A stretch of 64,000 nucleotides of DNA from contig JBAIZL010000005.1 of the NCBI GenBank assembly GCA_036971475.1, positions 161,455,386-161,519,385 of the forward strand. Reading direction: 5' to 3'. How positions within the stretch are numbered: position 1 is the stretch's first letter; every line of letters begins with the position of its first letter. A program made the position numbers and the translations under genes. The notes beneath the pieces are model-generated. The model had not been told where the DNA came from and searched no databases. It saw only the letters and a list, made by a program, of their open reading frames with translations. This DNA is from Prosapia bicincta. Taxonomy: Eukaryota > Arthropoda > Insecta > Hemiptera > Cercopidae. Shown here one piece after another: positions 1-12,984 of the stretch.

Positions 1-2259
1 CACCTCGGCAAATAAATGTGCCTCCAGTATTCTAGCTACATTACTAATCACTTTTCTTTATGGAGTGAAACAGAGAAGATACTTCTACATAACCCTTCAC
101 ACGTGAACCACGAGGCTTTCTACTTTTACACCTCGGCAAATGAGTGTGCCTCCAGTATTCTACCTACATTACTTATCACTTTTCTTTATGGAGTGAAGCA
201 GAGAAGATACTTCTACATAACCCTTCACACGTGAACCACGAGGCATTCTACTTTTACACCTCGGCAAATGAATGTGCCTCCAGTATTCTACCTACATTAC
301 TCATTACTTTCCTTTATGGAGTGAAGAAGAGAAGATACTTCTACATAACCCTTCACACGTGAACCACGAGGCTTTCTACTTTTACACCTCGGCAAATGAA
401 GATACTTCTACATAACCCTTCACACGTGAACCACGAGGCTTTCTACTTTTACACCTCGGCAAATGGGTGTGCCTCCAGTATTCTAGCTACATTACTTATC
501 ACTTTTCTTTATGGAGTGAAGCAGAGAAGATACTTCTACATAACCCTTCACACGTGAACCACGAGGCTTTCTACTTTTACACCTCGGCAAATAAATGTGC
601 CTCCAGTATTCTAGCTACATTACTAATCACTTTTCTTTATGGAGTGAAACAGAGAAGATACTTCTACACAACCCTTCACACGTGAACCACGAGGCTTTCT
701 ACTTTTACACCTCGGCAAATGAGTGTGCCTCCAGTATTCTACCTACATTACTTATCACTTTTCTTTATGGAGTGAAGCAGAGAAGATACTTCTACATAAC
801 CCTTCACACGTGAACCACGAGGCATTCTACTTTTACACCTCGGCAAACGAATGTGCCTCCAGTATTCTATCTACATTACTTATCACTTTTCTTTATAGAG
901 TGAAGCAGAGAAGATACTTCTACATAACCCTTCACACGTGAACCACGAGGCTTTCTACTTTTACACCTCGGCAAATAAATGTGCCTCCAGTATTCTAGCT
1001 ACATTACTAATCACTTTTCTTTATGGAGTGAAACAGAGAAGATACTTCTACATAACCCTTCACACGTGAACCACGAGGCATTCTACTTTTACACCTCGGC
1101 AAATGAATGTGCCTCCAGTATTCTATCTACATTACTTATCACTTTTCTTTATAGAGTGAAGCAGAGAAGATACTTCTACATAACCCTTCACACGTGAACC
1201 ACGAGGCTTTCTACTTTTACACCTCGGCAAATAAATGTGCCTCCAGTATTCTAGCTACATTACTAATCACTTTTCTTTATGGAGTGAAGCAGAGAAGATA
1301 CTTCTACATAACCCTTCACACGTGAACCACGAGGCTTTCTACTTTTACACCTCGGCAAATGAGTGTGCCTCCAGTATTCTACCTACATTACTTATCACTT
1401 TTCTTTATGGAGTGAAGCAGAGAAGATACTTCTACATAACCCTTCACACGTGAACCACGAGGCATTCTACTTTTACACCTCGGCAAATGAATGTGCCTCC
1501 AGTATTCTACCTGCATTACTCATCACTTTCCTTTATGGAGTGAAGAAGAGAAGATACTTCTACATAACCCTTCACACGTGAACCACGAGGCTTTCTACTT
1601 TTACACCTCGGCAAATGGGTGTGCCTCCAGTATTCTAGCTACATTACTTATCACTTTTCTTTATGGAGTGAAGCAGAGAAGATACTTCTACATAACCCTT
1701 CACACGTGAACCACGAGGCTTTCTACTTTTACACCTCGGCAAATAAATGTGCCTCCGAGTATTCTAGCTACATTACTAATCACTTTTCTTTATGGAGTGA
1801 AACAGAGAAGATACTTCTTCATAACCCTTCACACGTGAACCACGAGGCTTTCTACTTTTACACCTCGGCAAATGAGTGTGCCTCCAGTATTCTACCTACA
1901 TTACTTATCACTTTTCTTTATGGAGTGAAGCAGAGAAGATACTTCTACATAACCCTTCACACGTGAACCACGAGGCATTCTACTTTTACACCTCGGCAAA
2001 TGAATGTGCCTCCAGTATTTTACCTACATTTCTTATCACTTTCCTTTATCGAGTGAAGCAGAGAAGATACTTCTACATAACCCTTCACACGTGAACCACG
2101 AGGCTTTCTACTTTTACACCTCGGCAAATGAGTGTGCCTCCAGTATTCTACCTACATTACTTATCACTTTCCTTTATGGAGTGAAGCAGAGAAGATACTT
2201 CTACATAACCCTTCACACGTTAACCACGAGGCTCTCTACTTTTACCCCTCGGTAACTTT
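1..2259. repeat. 128-bp tandem satellite array (homogeneous part)
   Basis: About 17 tandem units with a 128-bp period begin at roughly 16, 144, 272, 467, 595, 723, 851, 979, 1107, 1235, 1363, 1491, 1619, 1747, 1876, 2004 and 2132. One partial unit of about 67 bp lies at 400-466, and one unit at 1747 has a 1-bp insertion. Units share blocks such as GTGCCTCCAGTATTCTA, CTTCTACATAACCC and CACGTGAACCACGAGGC. Diagnostic variants (aaataaatg, aaatgagtg, aaatgaatg, aaatgggtg) recur in order, which indicates higher-order organisation. Short open frames repeat through the array, but the period is not a multiple of three, so they are by-products of the repeat and not genes. The array runs off the left edge of the window. 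Confidence 0.97.
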
Positions 2260-3640
2260 ACGTGCCTCCCGACTCTTTATTTATCTTTTTTTTCACTCTT
2301 CCTCAATGGGTGTAGCGAGAATATTCTTCTATATGAACCTTCATACGAGAATCACAAATCTGTCTACTTTTCTGTCTCGGTTGCTGTAAGTGCCTCCAGT
2401 AATTCTACCTACATACTTATCACATTCTTTTATGGGGTGAAGTGAGAGACACTTCTATATCGTTTTTCATAGAAGAATTTTTGGGTTTTCTACTATTAAA
2501 CCTCGGTAACTGTATGTGCCGCCAGTAATTCTACTTACTTTACTTATCTATTTCTTTATGAAGTGAAGAGAAAGACCCTTCACATGTTAACCACGAGGCT
2601 TTCTAGTTTTACAGGGAACTGGTTCGTCCCTCCCGTAACTTTACATATTTCTGTTAGCTCTCCCTTAAAGAGCGAATCAAGAAGATACTTCTAGATGGCT
2701 CTTCATAAGTGAAGTAATAGGCTTTCTACATTTACACCTCAGTAACTCCAGTAATTCTATCTACATTGCTAATTTTATGTATGGAGTGAAGAAAGATGAT
2801 ACTTCAATATGACCCTTCATACATGGACCACGAGGCTTTCTATTTCTATGGTAACAATAAGATACTCCCATAGCTCTACCTAACTTCTTTTCCACCCACC
2901 CTTAAGGTAGGAAGCGAGAAGATACTTCTATATTACCCTTCACCTTTGAATCACGAGGCATTCTACTTTTCCACCTTGGTAACTGTATGCGCTCCAGTAA
3001 TTCTACCTACATTAAGTATCACTTATTTTTATGGAGTGAAGCAAGAAGATACTTCTATATGACACTTGACACGTAGACCATGATCCTTTCTACAATTACA
3101 CCTCAGTAACTCCAGTAATTCTATCTACATTACGTATCACCTATTTTAATGGAGTGAAGCGAGAAAATACTTGTATATGACTCTTCACACGTGAACCACG
3201 AGTCTTTCTATGTTTACACGTTGGTTACTGCCTTCCGTAATTCTACTTACATCGCTTTTATATTTTTTCCCCTTGCAAAGATTGTAGTGGACTCTCTATG
3301 ACTCTTTACAAGTGATCCATGAGTTTTCCTACTTTCACACATCGGTTACTGCATGTGCCCTCAGTAGTCCTATCTATACTTATATATATTTCTTTTCCTC
3401 AACTTGTGAGTAGTTGGCTCTCTATACCTTTACCCACGTGGACCCTGAGATTCTTTACCAAGTCACATCGATGACTGTATGTAGCCCAGCTCCTGTAATC
3501 TGTCTATATTTCTTAACTCTTTTCCTCACTTGGTAAATTGGACAGCTACTTCTATTCGACCTTTCACACCTCAACCATGATGTTTTTATTTCCCCACATC
3601 AGTGACTGTATGCAGTCCTACCCATATCCATTTCCTATCT
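2260..3640. repeat. Degenerate flank of the 128-bp satellite
   Basis: About eleven further units of roughly 120 bp can be followed by the recurring phrases 'ggtaact...ccagtaattctacctacat' and 'atggagtgaagc.agaagatac'. Examples start near 2390, 2511, 2745, 2980, 3105, 3225, 3345, 3467 and 3597. Divergence increases away from the homogeneous block until the repeat fades near 3640. This is the expected behaviour of an array edge that has escaped homogenisation by unequal exchange. Confidence 0.85.
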
Positions 3641-5600
3641 TTGCTCTCACAAGGATAAATCGATCCTCCCAGACGGGGGAAATAAACCATAGTAGGCCTA
3701 CTTTAGTTTTTCGATTTCTCCCGGAGTTTTTGCGTAGTAAATAGAAATATAAAATATCGATCAATTGATGACGTAAGCACAGTGAGGCACGTGCGTGAGC
3801 ATTCCCTTACGTAACAAATGATGGTTGAAGTATACGTTTAAGTATAACAGCCAACAAAACCCGTTCCAAAAGGGACGTTAAACAAACCGCCATCGACAAC
3901 CGTTTTCAGCCGCTTATTAGCGTTTTGGATTCTACCAGGATACGTTTTGTTCCCTAACGCCTGAGGAGGTTATACGATTCCCGCTAAGAACATCTCCGTA
4001 GCCGATCTTTACCGCCAATTATGTCCAATACCGTCTTTTCGAAGAGCGTTCCCCTTTGACAACTCATTACAAACGCTCCGACAAACAAAACCGTCCTACA
4101 GCCGTTTTACATAATTTATTCAAATTAAGGAGACGCCAACGCGGGCCACACTGTCCCCCTCGTACCACCCATAAATAATACTTTACCATTCTAATTGGTC
4201 GGTTAAAACAAACAATATCTTTGCGTTACATCGAACGACTTTAATTTAACGAATAATTGGTACCAATAATCATACGCTGGGCTTAACCGAGTTAGGCTTA
4301 TTAGATTCATCAATTGACTTGTACACACAGAGCCGGGTATCGACACTGTACACTTGTGGTTTTTGTAAGTTGTCACTTGTTGTTACTCGTCAAAATATGC
4401 ATAATGTGCGGGAACGTTGATACGGTTATAAGTTAAAACTTTTTCTTTCTTCTTAATACAGTTGTGCCAACTTGACGCAATATTTACGCAATCTTCTTTT
4501 TCATATTTTACGTACAATGCAAGATACTACATTACAGTTATTTAAAACGTATCTTCGCTAAAATAACACTTTGTAATTGCAAACTATAAATTATGGGTTG
4601 ATTTAACAAGTTTTCGGAATCATCAACAGAATTCAGCATTAATGCATCGAGCTTATCGCATAATACAAGGTTATTATTTATGAGTAAATGAGTAAACACG
4701 TATCGTGTTTGGTACGAGGTGTCTCGATGGGATCAAGGTGTTGAGACATTGCTGGAACAAGTATATTAATATACAGGGAGACTAGATATTATAAGATAAA
4801 AAAGTTTTAATGATTCTAGTAGTTTCCAAGTAGTATCTGAGAACTTTTCAAATCACCTACGTATATAAATCACAATTTCTTATTCATTTTGATTCGTCTT
4901 CAGATCGTGGTTCACAGTTGTAAATAAGGGATTTTAAAAATCTTTAATGTGTTGAATATTAACTAAGTATATTTTAGAAAATTAAAATTAGAAAGGTATT
5001 GTAAAGTTGTCATGTTGGCAGAAAGGATGAGAGTGGCTTTGCCCCGTCGTCATTCTTTGTCCTGTTCATACCTCTAACGGAGCTGAAGGCTGAACCCAAA
5101 AGTTGGTGACGAAAGATTCGTCATGTGAGAAAATGATAGTTCTATTAATCCTGGTTGTCACGGCAACTAAAAGAACCTGACTGGGCGAAAGGTTTGAGGA
5201 ATCTCAAAACTTTTCGGGTTTGACTAATCAAATACTTTTTTACTTTTAATTCTACACAAACAACCAATTCAAATTCGTATTTATTATTTCTTTATAGGAA
5301 TAGGTCAACTAAGTGTCACGTTCTTGTCACGTTTTTCGGTTTAAATTTTAACCAATAAATTCCGGTCGGATGAGAGGGTCGAGAATATTGATAGAGTTTT
5401 GATCAAAAAACACAAATTTATTGAAAGGCTCTAACGAAAGTTATAACTCTGATTATAGGAGAAATAGGCTGCGAGAAAACTATTCGTTGTGTTAAACAAG
5501 ATTTAATAAGGAAGAAGGAAAAGCATTGACTCAACGACAGAATCGCTGAATTACTCAGTTCGCTATTTTTTTAATAATAATCTTTACCTGTTTGAATATC
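3641..5600. other. No gene recognised; complex single-copy sequence
   Basis: The first 800 bp are richer in G+C than the surroundings, with no long open frame, no tandem structure and no recognised element. I see no supported feature. The first part could be ancient single-copy or regulatory sequence. Confidence 0.4.
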
Positions 5601-6752
5601 CTTTAACGTATTACGAAAGTTAACGGTCTTGGCTTGACGGTCTTGAAAAGAACTCACAACTAGCTACAGCTAGTTGGAAGGATTCAAGAAAGAAATTACT
5701 ACAAAGTGAAAACAGAAAAATAAAATAACATGCTAGAGACCTGTTTGAGTGAGACCGTTTGTACAGAGTTCGTTAATGAACGTCAGTAAAGTGGACACTA
5801 ACTGGACAATCTGGAGCTGGTGCAATGCTTAAGGACGAACTTAAAGACGGAAAGATATACAGGATGGACAGCAGAAGAAAACGACCGTCTATCGACAACA
5901 CCATCTAGGTTATAGAGTTCTCTAATAATCCTCACCAGCTTGGACATCCAGTAGGAAGACATCCTGGAGCTTGACCGTCTCCGAAAAAGAACTTACAACT
6001 AACCACACCATCTAGCAGGTTTCTAAGAAGGCCATGCGCACAAAGTGGACAGACGAAGAGGAAAACATATAGCTTACATCTCTAATCGGTTTACAATTAT
6101 AGCCCTGAAACACCTGAAATGAAGTTCGCTTAGTTAAATCTCGATAAAATAATGATTCGAGAAAAGAATAGTTGACGAGTATTAGAAAAAGAGATAGAAG
6201 AATAAGAAGCTAGTGTGACAAATTTGTTGATAATAACCTACAATAAAATATATAAAAGTAATAATTGGATGCACTTATCAAAAGCTATCATTCACAAATA
6301 TGTTGACATGGTAGTCGCATGATTAAGAATTTAAGAAAAAGTGTACCACTTGAACAAAATCTATATTCGACAAGAATTCAATGTTAAATTTTAAAAATAC
6401 CTCTATTTACACCTCTCTTAACAAGCCTACGGGACTTTTAACTTAATGCTTCAGGCACTTATGCCGCCTCACAGACTCTGATAACATTGCATAGACACTT
6501 AGTTCTACCCGATTCGATTTCTTACGGTAGTGATTATGTCATATTTGAGGGGAGACAATTTACGTAATTGCGTTGGGAAATCTTCTCAGATCCACATTAT
6601 AAAATCTCTTATGCTTGAGTATTCGCTGAGGAAATTTATTTGCAAACACTTGCAGCTCATGTTTTCCTTTCAAAAAGCCATCCTCATACAACCACTTTCT
6701 TTACTTTTCAAGTACGAAAATTTAACTTATCAAATTAAATATTTAGCCTAAT
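5601..6752. other. No gene recognised; short degenerate internal repeats
   Basis: A phrase like 'cttgaccgtct...aaaagaactcacaactagc' recurs in degenerate form near 5636, 5880 and 5972. No coding frame or known element is supported. Confidence 0.35.
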
Positions 6753-7035
6753 AAAGGCAGCTGACTGGTATAGTAGGCAGAACTGACTACTAGTCTAAAT
6801 GTCCTGGGTTCGATCTCCGCATGCACTAAGGAATTTTCACGAAGTTGTTCAGCAGCCAGAAAATAAGTTACCAGGGTCAAACCTAAGGTAATAATGGAAG
6901 GTTGAAGCGTAGTTCCCGTACTGGCTACATTACCTTCCTTGATACTGTAGTTCATTTTGGCAACCCTTTTCTTATAAAACATCTTCATCGTATAAAAAAA
7001 AAGTTGTATATTAAACAAATAATACAATTTAAAAA
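6753..7035 (+). mobile_element. tRNA-derived SINE-like element
   Basis: A good internal polymerase III B box (GGTTCGATCTC, 6807-6817) lies about 40 bp downstream of an A-box-like stretch (TGACTGGTATAGTAGG, 6762-6777), the spacing seen in tRNAs and tRNA-derived SINEs. The sequence does not fold into a clean tRNA because the T-stem has mismatches. It continues into a unique body and an A/T-rich tail near 6990-7040. A diverged relative lies at 54786-54970, sharing 'ttcag.(a/t)ccag', 'aagg.aataa' and 'ggctaca' in the same order. The SINE assignment is an inference from promoter boxes plus a second copy. Confidence 0.5.
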
Positions 7036-7039
7036 AAAA

Positions 7040-7740
7040 ATCAATTGATACTTAATTTATTAAAGAAAAATTATTTTAGTTTCTTTTTATTTTATAACTA
7101 CTATTAATATAAATATGTATATACATATGTCACAATAACAATATTAGGTGGCAAAATAGAAAGATAATTTTCCTTGCAATATTCCTTTTCCCTTTTTATT
7201 TATGCTGCTGGACTATTAATTCTTTTTGTTACTATTTATACTCTTTCTTTTTTTCGTTGCTAGCATTGTGATGTAGTTTCCTTTCGCTTTTCTTTCCAAT
7301 TGTCCTTTTGTGAAGCAATGTTCGATACCGTTAATTCATTTGTTTGTTTATTGTATTCTCTCCATTCATTTTTAATCCTAGAGCATTATTTATGATATTG
7401 TATGGAAACCGTGGGAAAAAATTTAGGTTGAGCAATGGAAGCTTCGACGATAACCAGAGGGAGGCAAAAGAAAATTTCATGTTGGCTAAGTGCCAAAAGA
7501 CTTTGAACATGAAGATACTCAGAATCCGACTTAGCCCCTCTTACAAAATTTTTATAATTTCATTATTGAATAAATATTTGAAAAACTGTATTAACACCAA
7601 CTGTTATCCACTATATATTTAAAAAAATGTATTTGGACTTGATTGGATAAATAAAACGTATTTAATTAAAGATTGAAATTTTGTACAATTTATATATCAG
7701 GAGAGTATGAGCTAATAGAAGGAATTAAAAAATAAAAATT
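7040..7740 (+). repeat. Dispersed repeat family A, copy 1
   Basis: This segment aligns by eye with 14490-15345 (same strand) and 62690-63165 (opposite strand). Shared landmarks in order are a run near 'attttataa.cac.attaatataaatatgta', 'ggactatta', 'tttttcgtt', 'cttgattggat.aataaaacgtatt', 'gattgaaa.tttgtacaat' and 'ggagagt.tgag.taatagaa'. It encodes nothing recognisable. Copies 2 and 3 carry a tRNA-like segment in the middle, so the family may be a SINE or a composite element. Three copies in 64 kb implies a high genomic copy number. Confidence 0.7.
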
Positions 7741-8039
7741 AATTAACGACAAGAATCAGAGTGCATGCGTGTACGCATTTGTGTGGGCTCACAATTTTCT
7801 TTTAGAAATAATTTATTTGCTAAAAGTAAGCAAATATGTAGAAATCACTAATTGACTTACAAACTTATAAAAAACCATTATAATATTATTTTACATCTAT
7901 AGTTGTAGATTCTGTAGCAAGTTACATTTCAAATTATGTTATAACCAGTTACTGGATAAATTTATAAAGTTCTATAAAGAAAATACTAGATAAATGTCTT
8001 TATACTGAAATAAAGAATACTGAATAAAATCATTAAACC
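7741..8039. other. No feature seen
   Basis: A/T-rich sequence between the family A copy and the more complex block that begins near 8040. No feature is supported. Confidence 0.4.
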
Positions 8040-8560
8040 TCGATTAGGTAACCGATCCGCTTTCGAAGTCTGGCATATAGTATTGTAGGAGTTAGACCAT
8101 ATAATTCCGCCAAACAATCATAATTAACCTAAATTAAATTTCCAAGTACCAACGTTTTTAAGCAACGACTGTACAACTTGATCAATTGTCCAATCAAACA
8201 TTGCCCATAAATCACCAATCCTGCTGGAGCTAATTTGTATCCATTTGCGTTCTCACCCGACTATTGTTTCAAACTAATTCTTTTATGAGTTGTAATTTCG
8301 TTGCTCGGACATTTATCCATCCAGCCAATTAATGGGTCCCGCGTCAGCCTTTATTAGTGGACAATTAAAAACGTTTATTACATCTAAACATGATCTCGTT
8401 ATATTAAATTTAACTCATTTTTCGATTGGACGATGAGATGTACTTTTATGAGCGTTGGACGGAGACCTTCGACTCTTTTAACTCGTTCATTAAGTTTACT
8501 TTGCCATTCGCTATAATCAATTGTAAATTGCGGGGTAAAATATCTAATCTGTAGTTCAGG
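8040..8560. promoter_or_regulatory. Candidate conserved regulatory block (homeodomain-site rich)
   Basis: About 500 bp of complex, non-repetitive sequence stands out from the A/T-rich surroundings. It holds many homeodomain-type cores (CCAATTAATGG near 8325, several TTTATTA/ATTAAAA/CAATT motifs), CCAAT-like motifs and no open frame. Its texture resembles developmental enhancers, but site content alone cannot prove function; conservation in a related species would be needed. Confidence 0.25.
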
Positions 8561-8943
8561 TAATAACCACCAGAGTGCGATGTTTTGTATTGTTGGACAG
8601 TCGCTTACAAATATTGCTAAAATGTGTTTTTATCTGCTGAAGTTTAGATATCAAATCCTTGTAATTTAAAAAGTAACCTTAACGAAAAATTATAAATAAT
8701 ATTAGCAACCTTATACACTAGCAAATTTTTAATTTTACAATCCGAAAGTTTTACAGTGTCCAAGCAGAATCGAAATTTACCATAACATATTAATAAATGC
8801 TACCCTACTCAATTAAGAAAAAAATTGTTTCAACAAATCTAAAAGAAACAATTCCATCCTAAATAGTATATGAGATATAACGGCAGCCCTGGCCAATACC
8901 AATCCCCGAATGTATTCTAGGCCAGTTATTAAACGTGAAATAA
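8561..8943. other. No feature seen
   Basis: A/T-rich sequence with no open frame, tandem repeat or recognised mobile element. Confidence 0.4.
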
Positions 8944-9809
8944 TATCGTCATGATAGCCACCACTACCTTATCGCCATCGTCATGATAGGTACCACTACA
9001 TCGTTGCCATCGTCATGATAGCCACCACTACCTCATTGCCATCGTCATGATAGCCACCACTACCTCATTGTCATCGTCATGATAGCCACCACTACCTCAT
9101 TGCCATCGTCATGATAGCCACCCCTACCTCATTGCCATCGTCATGATAGCCACCACTACCTTATTGCCATCGTCATGATAGCCACCACTACCTCATTGTC
9201 ATCGTCATGATAGCCACCACTACCTCATTGCCATCGTCATGATAGCCACCCCTACCTCATTGCCATCGTCATGATAGCCACCACTACCTTATTGCCATCG
9301 TCATGATAGGTACCACTACCTTATTGCCATCGTCATGATAGCCACCACTACCTTATCGCCATCGTCATGATAGGTACCACTACATCGTTGCCATCGTCAT
9401 GATAGCCACCACTACCTCATTGTCATCGTCATGATAGCCACCACTACCTCATTGTCATCGTCATGATAGCCACCACTATCTCATTGCCATCGTCATGATA
9501 GCCACCCCTACCTCATTGCCATCGTCATGATAGCCACCACTACCTTATTGCCATCGTCATGATAGATACCACTACCTCGTTGTCATCGTCATGATAGCCA
9601 CCACTACCTCATTGCTATCGTCATGATAGCCACCACTACTTCATTGCCATCGTCATGATAGATACCACTACCTCGTTGTCATCGTAATGATAGCCACCAC
9701 TACCTGATTGCCATCGTCATGATAGCCACCACTACCTCATTGCCACCGCCATGGTAGCCACCACTACCTCATTGCCATCGTCATGATAGATACCACTACC
9801 TCGTTGCAA
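8944..9809. repeat. 32-bp minisatellite, about 27 units, with 12-unit higher-order period
   Basis: The 32-bp unit reads roughly as CATCGTCATGATAGCC plus ACCACTACCTCATTGC and is repeated without gaps. Variants (ggtaccactacatcgttgc, gccaccccta, ccttatcgcc, attgtcatc) recur in the same order 384 bp apart: for example, the ccttatcgcc variant followed by the ggtacc variant occurs at 8957 and again at 9341. That gives a higher-order unit of 12 monomers. The last units near 9720-9809 are more diverged. There is no coding frame. Confidence 0.95.
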
Positions 9810-11904
9810 TTGTAACATGGTAGTCTAATAGTGGCGAGCCTTACTATGGCAACGAGTCACTAGTGACTTAAACTTATTCTCTCCTTACACTTCATAGAGA
9901 CAAGATTACCAACGGTAGACAATAAGTATTGACTACAATTCCCTTTTCAAATTACTGTATTTCTGCTATACAATTCTACATATTTACATATCGCTGAGTG
10001 TGCTTTCAAACCACCAACCAGTGGTCCTAAGCTTGCTACCCTCTTAAGCGAGTAATAATTCTTCCCCTTTAATGTCATTTCCTTTCCTTTTATCTTGCTT
10101 ATATTTCACTTAGGACTACCCTTGCGCATGCACAGGCAGTTTAACGAATCCTATATACATTTCCCTTACACCCCATATGTATATAACCCATAAATTCACA
10201 CATTAAAATATATTTAAAAAATCTGATCATAAAATAAAACTAAATGCTACAAACTTCAATGTAAAAATATGTCAAATTAATTATATTAGAAGGTCTGGCA
10301 TGCACATCTCACAAAGACAGATTAATGAAGAATCAATTACAAAAATATTGTTTAGACATGTAACTGATGGGCGTGTTTCAAATTATAGCTTGTAAATAAA
10401 GAGAAAACATATGTTATATAGAATAATTAGCAAAAAGAGAAAATCATCGAGCTGCAAACGTTACCCATAAGTCCAAGTCTAAAACTCAAATTTCAAGCAA
10501 TAAGGTTAAAATTTTCTAAGCCATTAAGAAATCGATAAAAATAGTAGCATAAACTTTGAAAATTTTTATATACTTCAATCTATTTGAGTTAATCTTCTGT
10601 ATTATAGCCCTATAGAAAAATGCATAAAATCGTAAGCAACTAAACATAACCTTTTTTTAATAGTAACTTTTTTCAATTTAAATTTTAAAATTTATCATAT
10701 ATACATAAACGTTCAAATTTCATTAAATTGTCTCTAATAAATTAAATTAATAAATATAACTTAGATTTTCATCAACAAGTCAGTACATTAAATAACTATA
10801 TTTACAATTTAAGTATTACGTAGGTCTAATAATATTGCTTTCCATTGGCAGATTTTAACTAAGAGTTTATAGTACTTTAGAATACAGAAAGTATCGCAAA
10901 CTATGAGCGATGAAACAGCTGTAATAAGAAATTGTACGCTACCACATAGGCCTATTTATAATCAACAATGCACAGGCCTACGACATTTCTTGCTGTGTAG
11001 AAAATTCCATTTGAAAATATAAACTCAAAGTCTCAGTGAATACGAAAAACAGCTATTAGCATTAACCGCCTTGTCTGACTTCCGAGGTAGTTCGATACGG
11101 AAAATCTGTCATGTCATATTTCTCGTCAGGAAATGGGAGTACTGGAGTATCTAAGTGATAAGCTACATATGTAAACGTTCTGAGACTGTTTCACAATTTT
11201 ATGTCTATTTGTAATAAATTAGATTAAAAATGTGTGTTTTTATTTACATTTTGTAGATTTTCTTCACAAACTCATTCACACAGAATGGTGTTATTAGTTT
11301 TGAATTGTTTTGCTAATTCTTAACGGGTTCTATTGTGACTTCTTTAAAGACCATGCTCTTGCAAACGGTTTAAAGGTCGGATAAATTACTTGCCAGTTTC
11401 TCATTAGCTGCCCATTTACTACGGCGGCTTGCTGACTATCTCTCGTATGTAAAAGATAACGACCCCAAGGTCGCACCGGGGTGGGCCTTCACGAAGTCGT
11501 GGCTTGCCGTACGCACGCGTTGCTTCGGTCACTTCCGCAAACACAGCAGTTCATCGTATCAGCTGATTTATTTATTACAAACACGTACATTGAAGCTGAC
11601 CACCAAATGGAGGCAAAATATTGTTTTGTTAGAGATAATTTTTTTTGTTTAAAGAGTATTTTCATAAATGTGGTTCAGATTTACAGTTCTACGATAATTT
11701 TAAACAGTTCAAGATAAAATCCATAAACAGATAGAGTTTAAGGTGCTAAATCTGACAAAAAATTTGTTTTATTTTAAAAGTTCACAAACATGATTTCAAG
11801 TGCAATAAAATTATTTCATTGATTACTTTCAAATTAAACTTAATGAACCATTAATTACGTCTACAAACCCGCTACACCTATGTTTTGTTCGGTGTTTGCC
11901 TTCC
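9810..11904. other. No gene recognised
   Basis: Mostly A/T-rich single-copy sequence. A more G+C-rich patch lies near 11460-11560, and TAGGCCTA occurs near 10947. No coding exon, RNA gene or complete mobile element is supported. Confidence 0.4.
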
Positions 11905-12328
11905 TACTGTAGAGCTTTGATTATCCGAACTAATGTGGATGTGGATGAAGATACCTCGAAAGATTGGAAATTTTGATACAAAAGAATCTGCAAAAAAATC
12001 TTAGTAAACGTATGGTAAAGTAGTGAAATGAATGAATACGTGGTCAAAGATGGCTTCTACTACATTATCAAATGAAAACTTATTGTCTAAATCAATATAA
12101 AATAAAAATACAAATCGAAAAGAGCCCCTTTTGAGTCTAATTCTTTTCTACACTATACATATTATGGAGATGTTCTCGGAGTGGTAGTAGGCCTATTGAA
12201 AAAGTATTTTTAAGTCGTTGCTCTAAGAGCACGTAGAGAGGCATATGTACTGTAACTAATATTTTGTTTACTATCTCTTTAATCCAGAAGTCGGTTATTC
12301 GAGGTTCGGATAATCGAGGTCCTACTGC
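11905..12328. mobile_element. pogo-type MITE, copy 1
   Basis: The two ends form an imperfect terminal inverted repeat: left CTGTAGAGCTTTGATTATCC, and the right end read on the minus strand CAGTAGGACCTCGATTATCC. TIRs beginning CAGTAG with a 'GATTATCC' block are typical of pogo/Tigger elements. The interior aligns with 59690-60098 ('taccctcgaa', 'gtgaaatgaatgaa.acg', 'gagatgg', 'tctactacatt.tcaaatgaaaa'), so these are two copies of one non-autonomous family. No transposase remains. Confidence 0.65.
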
Positions 12329-12984
12329 ATTTATTATTCTAACTTCACCTGAAGCGTTTCTTAAAATTTCCATTTCGAAGTTCAGGTGAAATAAAATACT
12401 TATATTCGGAGTTTTTAAAATCCTTAATGCCCTCAAGTTGTGCCCCGTAAATAGCACACATCACAAAGTTATCATAGTGTAAAAGTTTGATTAGGTTTAC
12501 TTTTTCACAAAGTAGACCCATTTTAGTCTGTTGGTAGCTCTGATTCTAAAAACTAATACAGACTGTACTTTATATACTAAGACTTTTAAGGGCCTGTTTT
12601 TCCAAAATAAATTATAATTTAATTATTAGTGTTCACAGTAAATATGTCGCTCACAGGATGGTTTAAGATTATTTTGTTTTTAACATTGAAAGTAGAAAAT
12701 ATTTCCTTTTCAGAACAAATCATAAAGATTTTTGAAATGGTGACCAAATAAATTATTTTCAGTCTTTAGTTCCTCGAAGGAGGTGTTGTAGATTGAACGT
12801 GAACAAAATATTATGTTTTTTGAAAACTTAGCTGTTCATGAACTCTATCAATATTTTTTTAAATTTGAAATATTTTGTAAATAATATTAAGGTTAACAAA
12901 CAACCTTACATGAAAGAACATTAAAATGGAAGTAAGATTTAAATTTGTCTTGAGACTAAAGGTAATTATTTAATAACGAAATAT
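12329..12984. other. No feature seen
   Basis: A/T-rich sequence without a recognised gene or repeat. Confidence 0.4.

Noticed and set aside
16..2389. Series of 72-115-codon open frames (MCLQYSSYITNHFSLWSE type) through the satellite
   Set aside because: They repeat with the 128-bp monomer in shifting frames, and the period is not divisible by three; they are by-products of the array.
5790..6070. Two WT.EE-like codon stretches about 60 codons apart, reminiscent of Myb/SANT repeats
   Set aside because: Frames are broken between them, the rest of the domain cannot be read, and short W-T-E-E matches are expected by chance.
6753..6830. A genuine tRNA gene
   Set aside because: B box is good but the T stem and acceptor stem do not pair; better explained as a tRNA-derived SINE.
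8944..9809. CRISPR-like array
   Set aside because: Units are contiguous 32-mers with no unique spacers, and the genome is eukaryotic.
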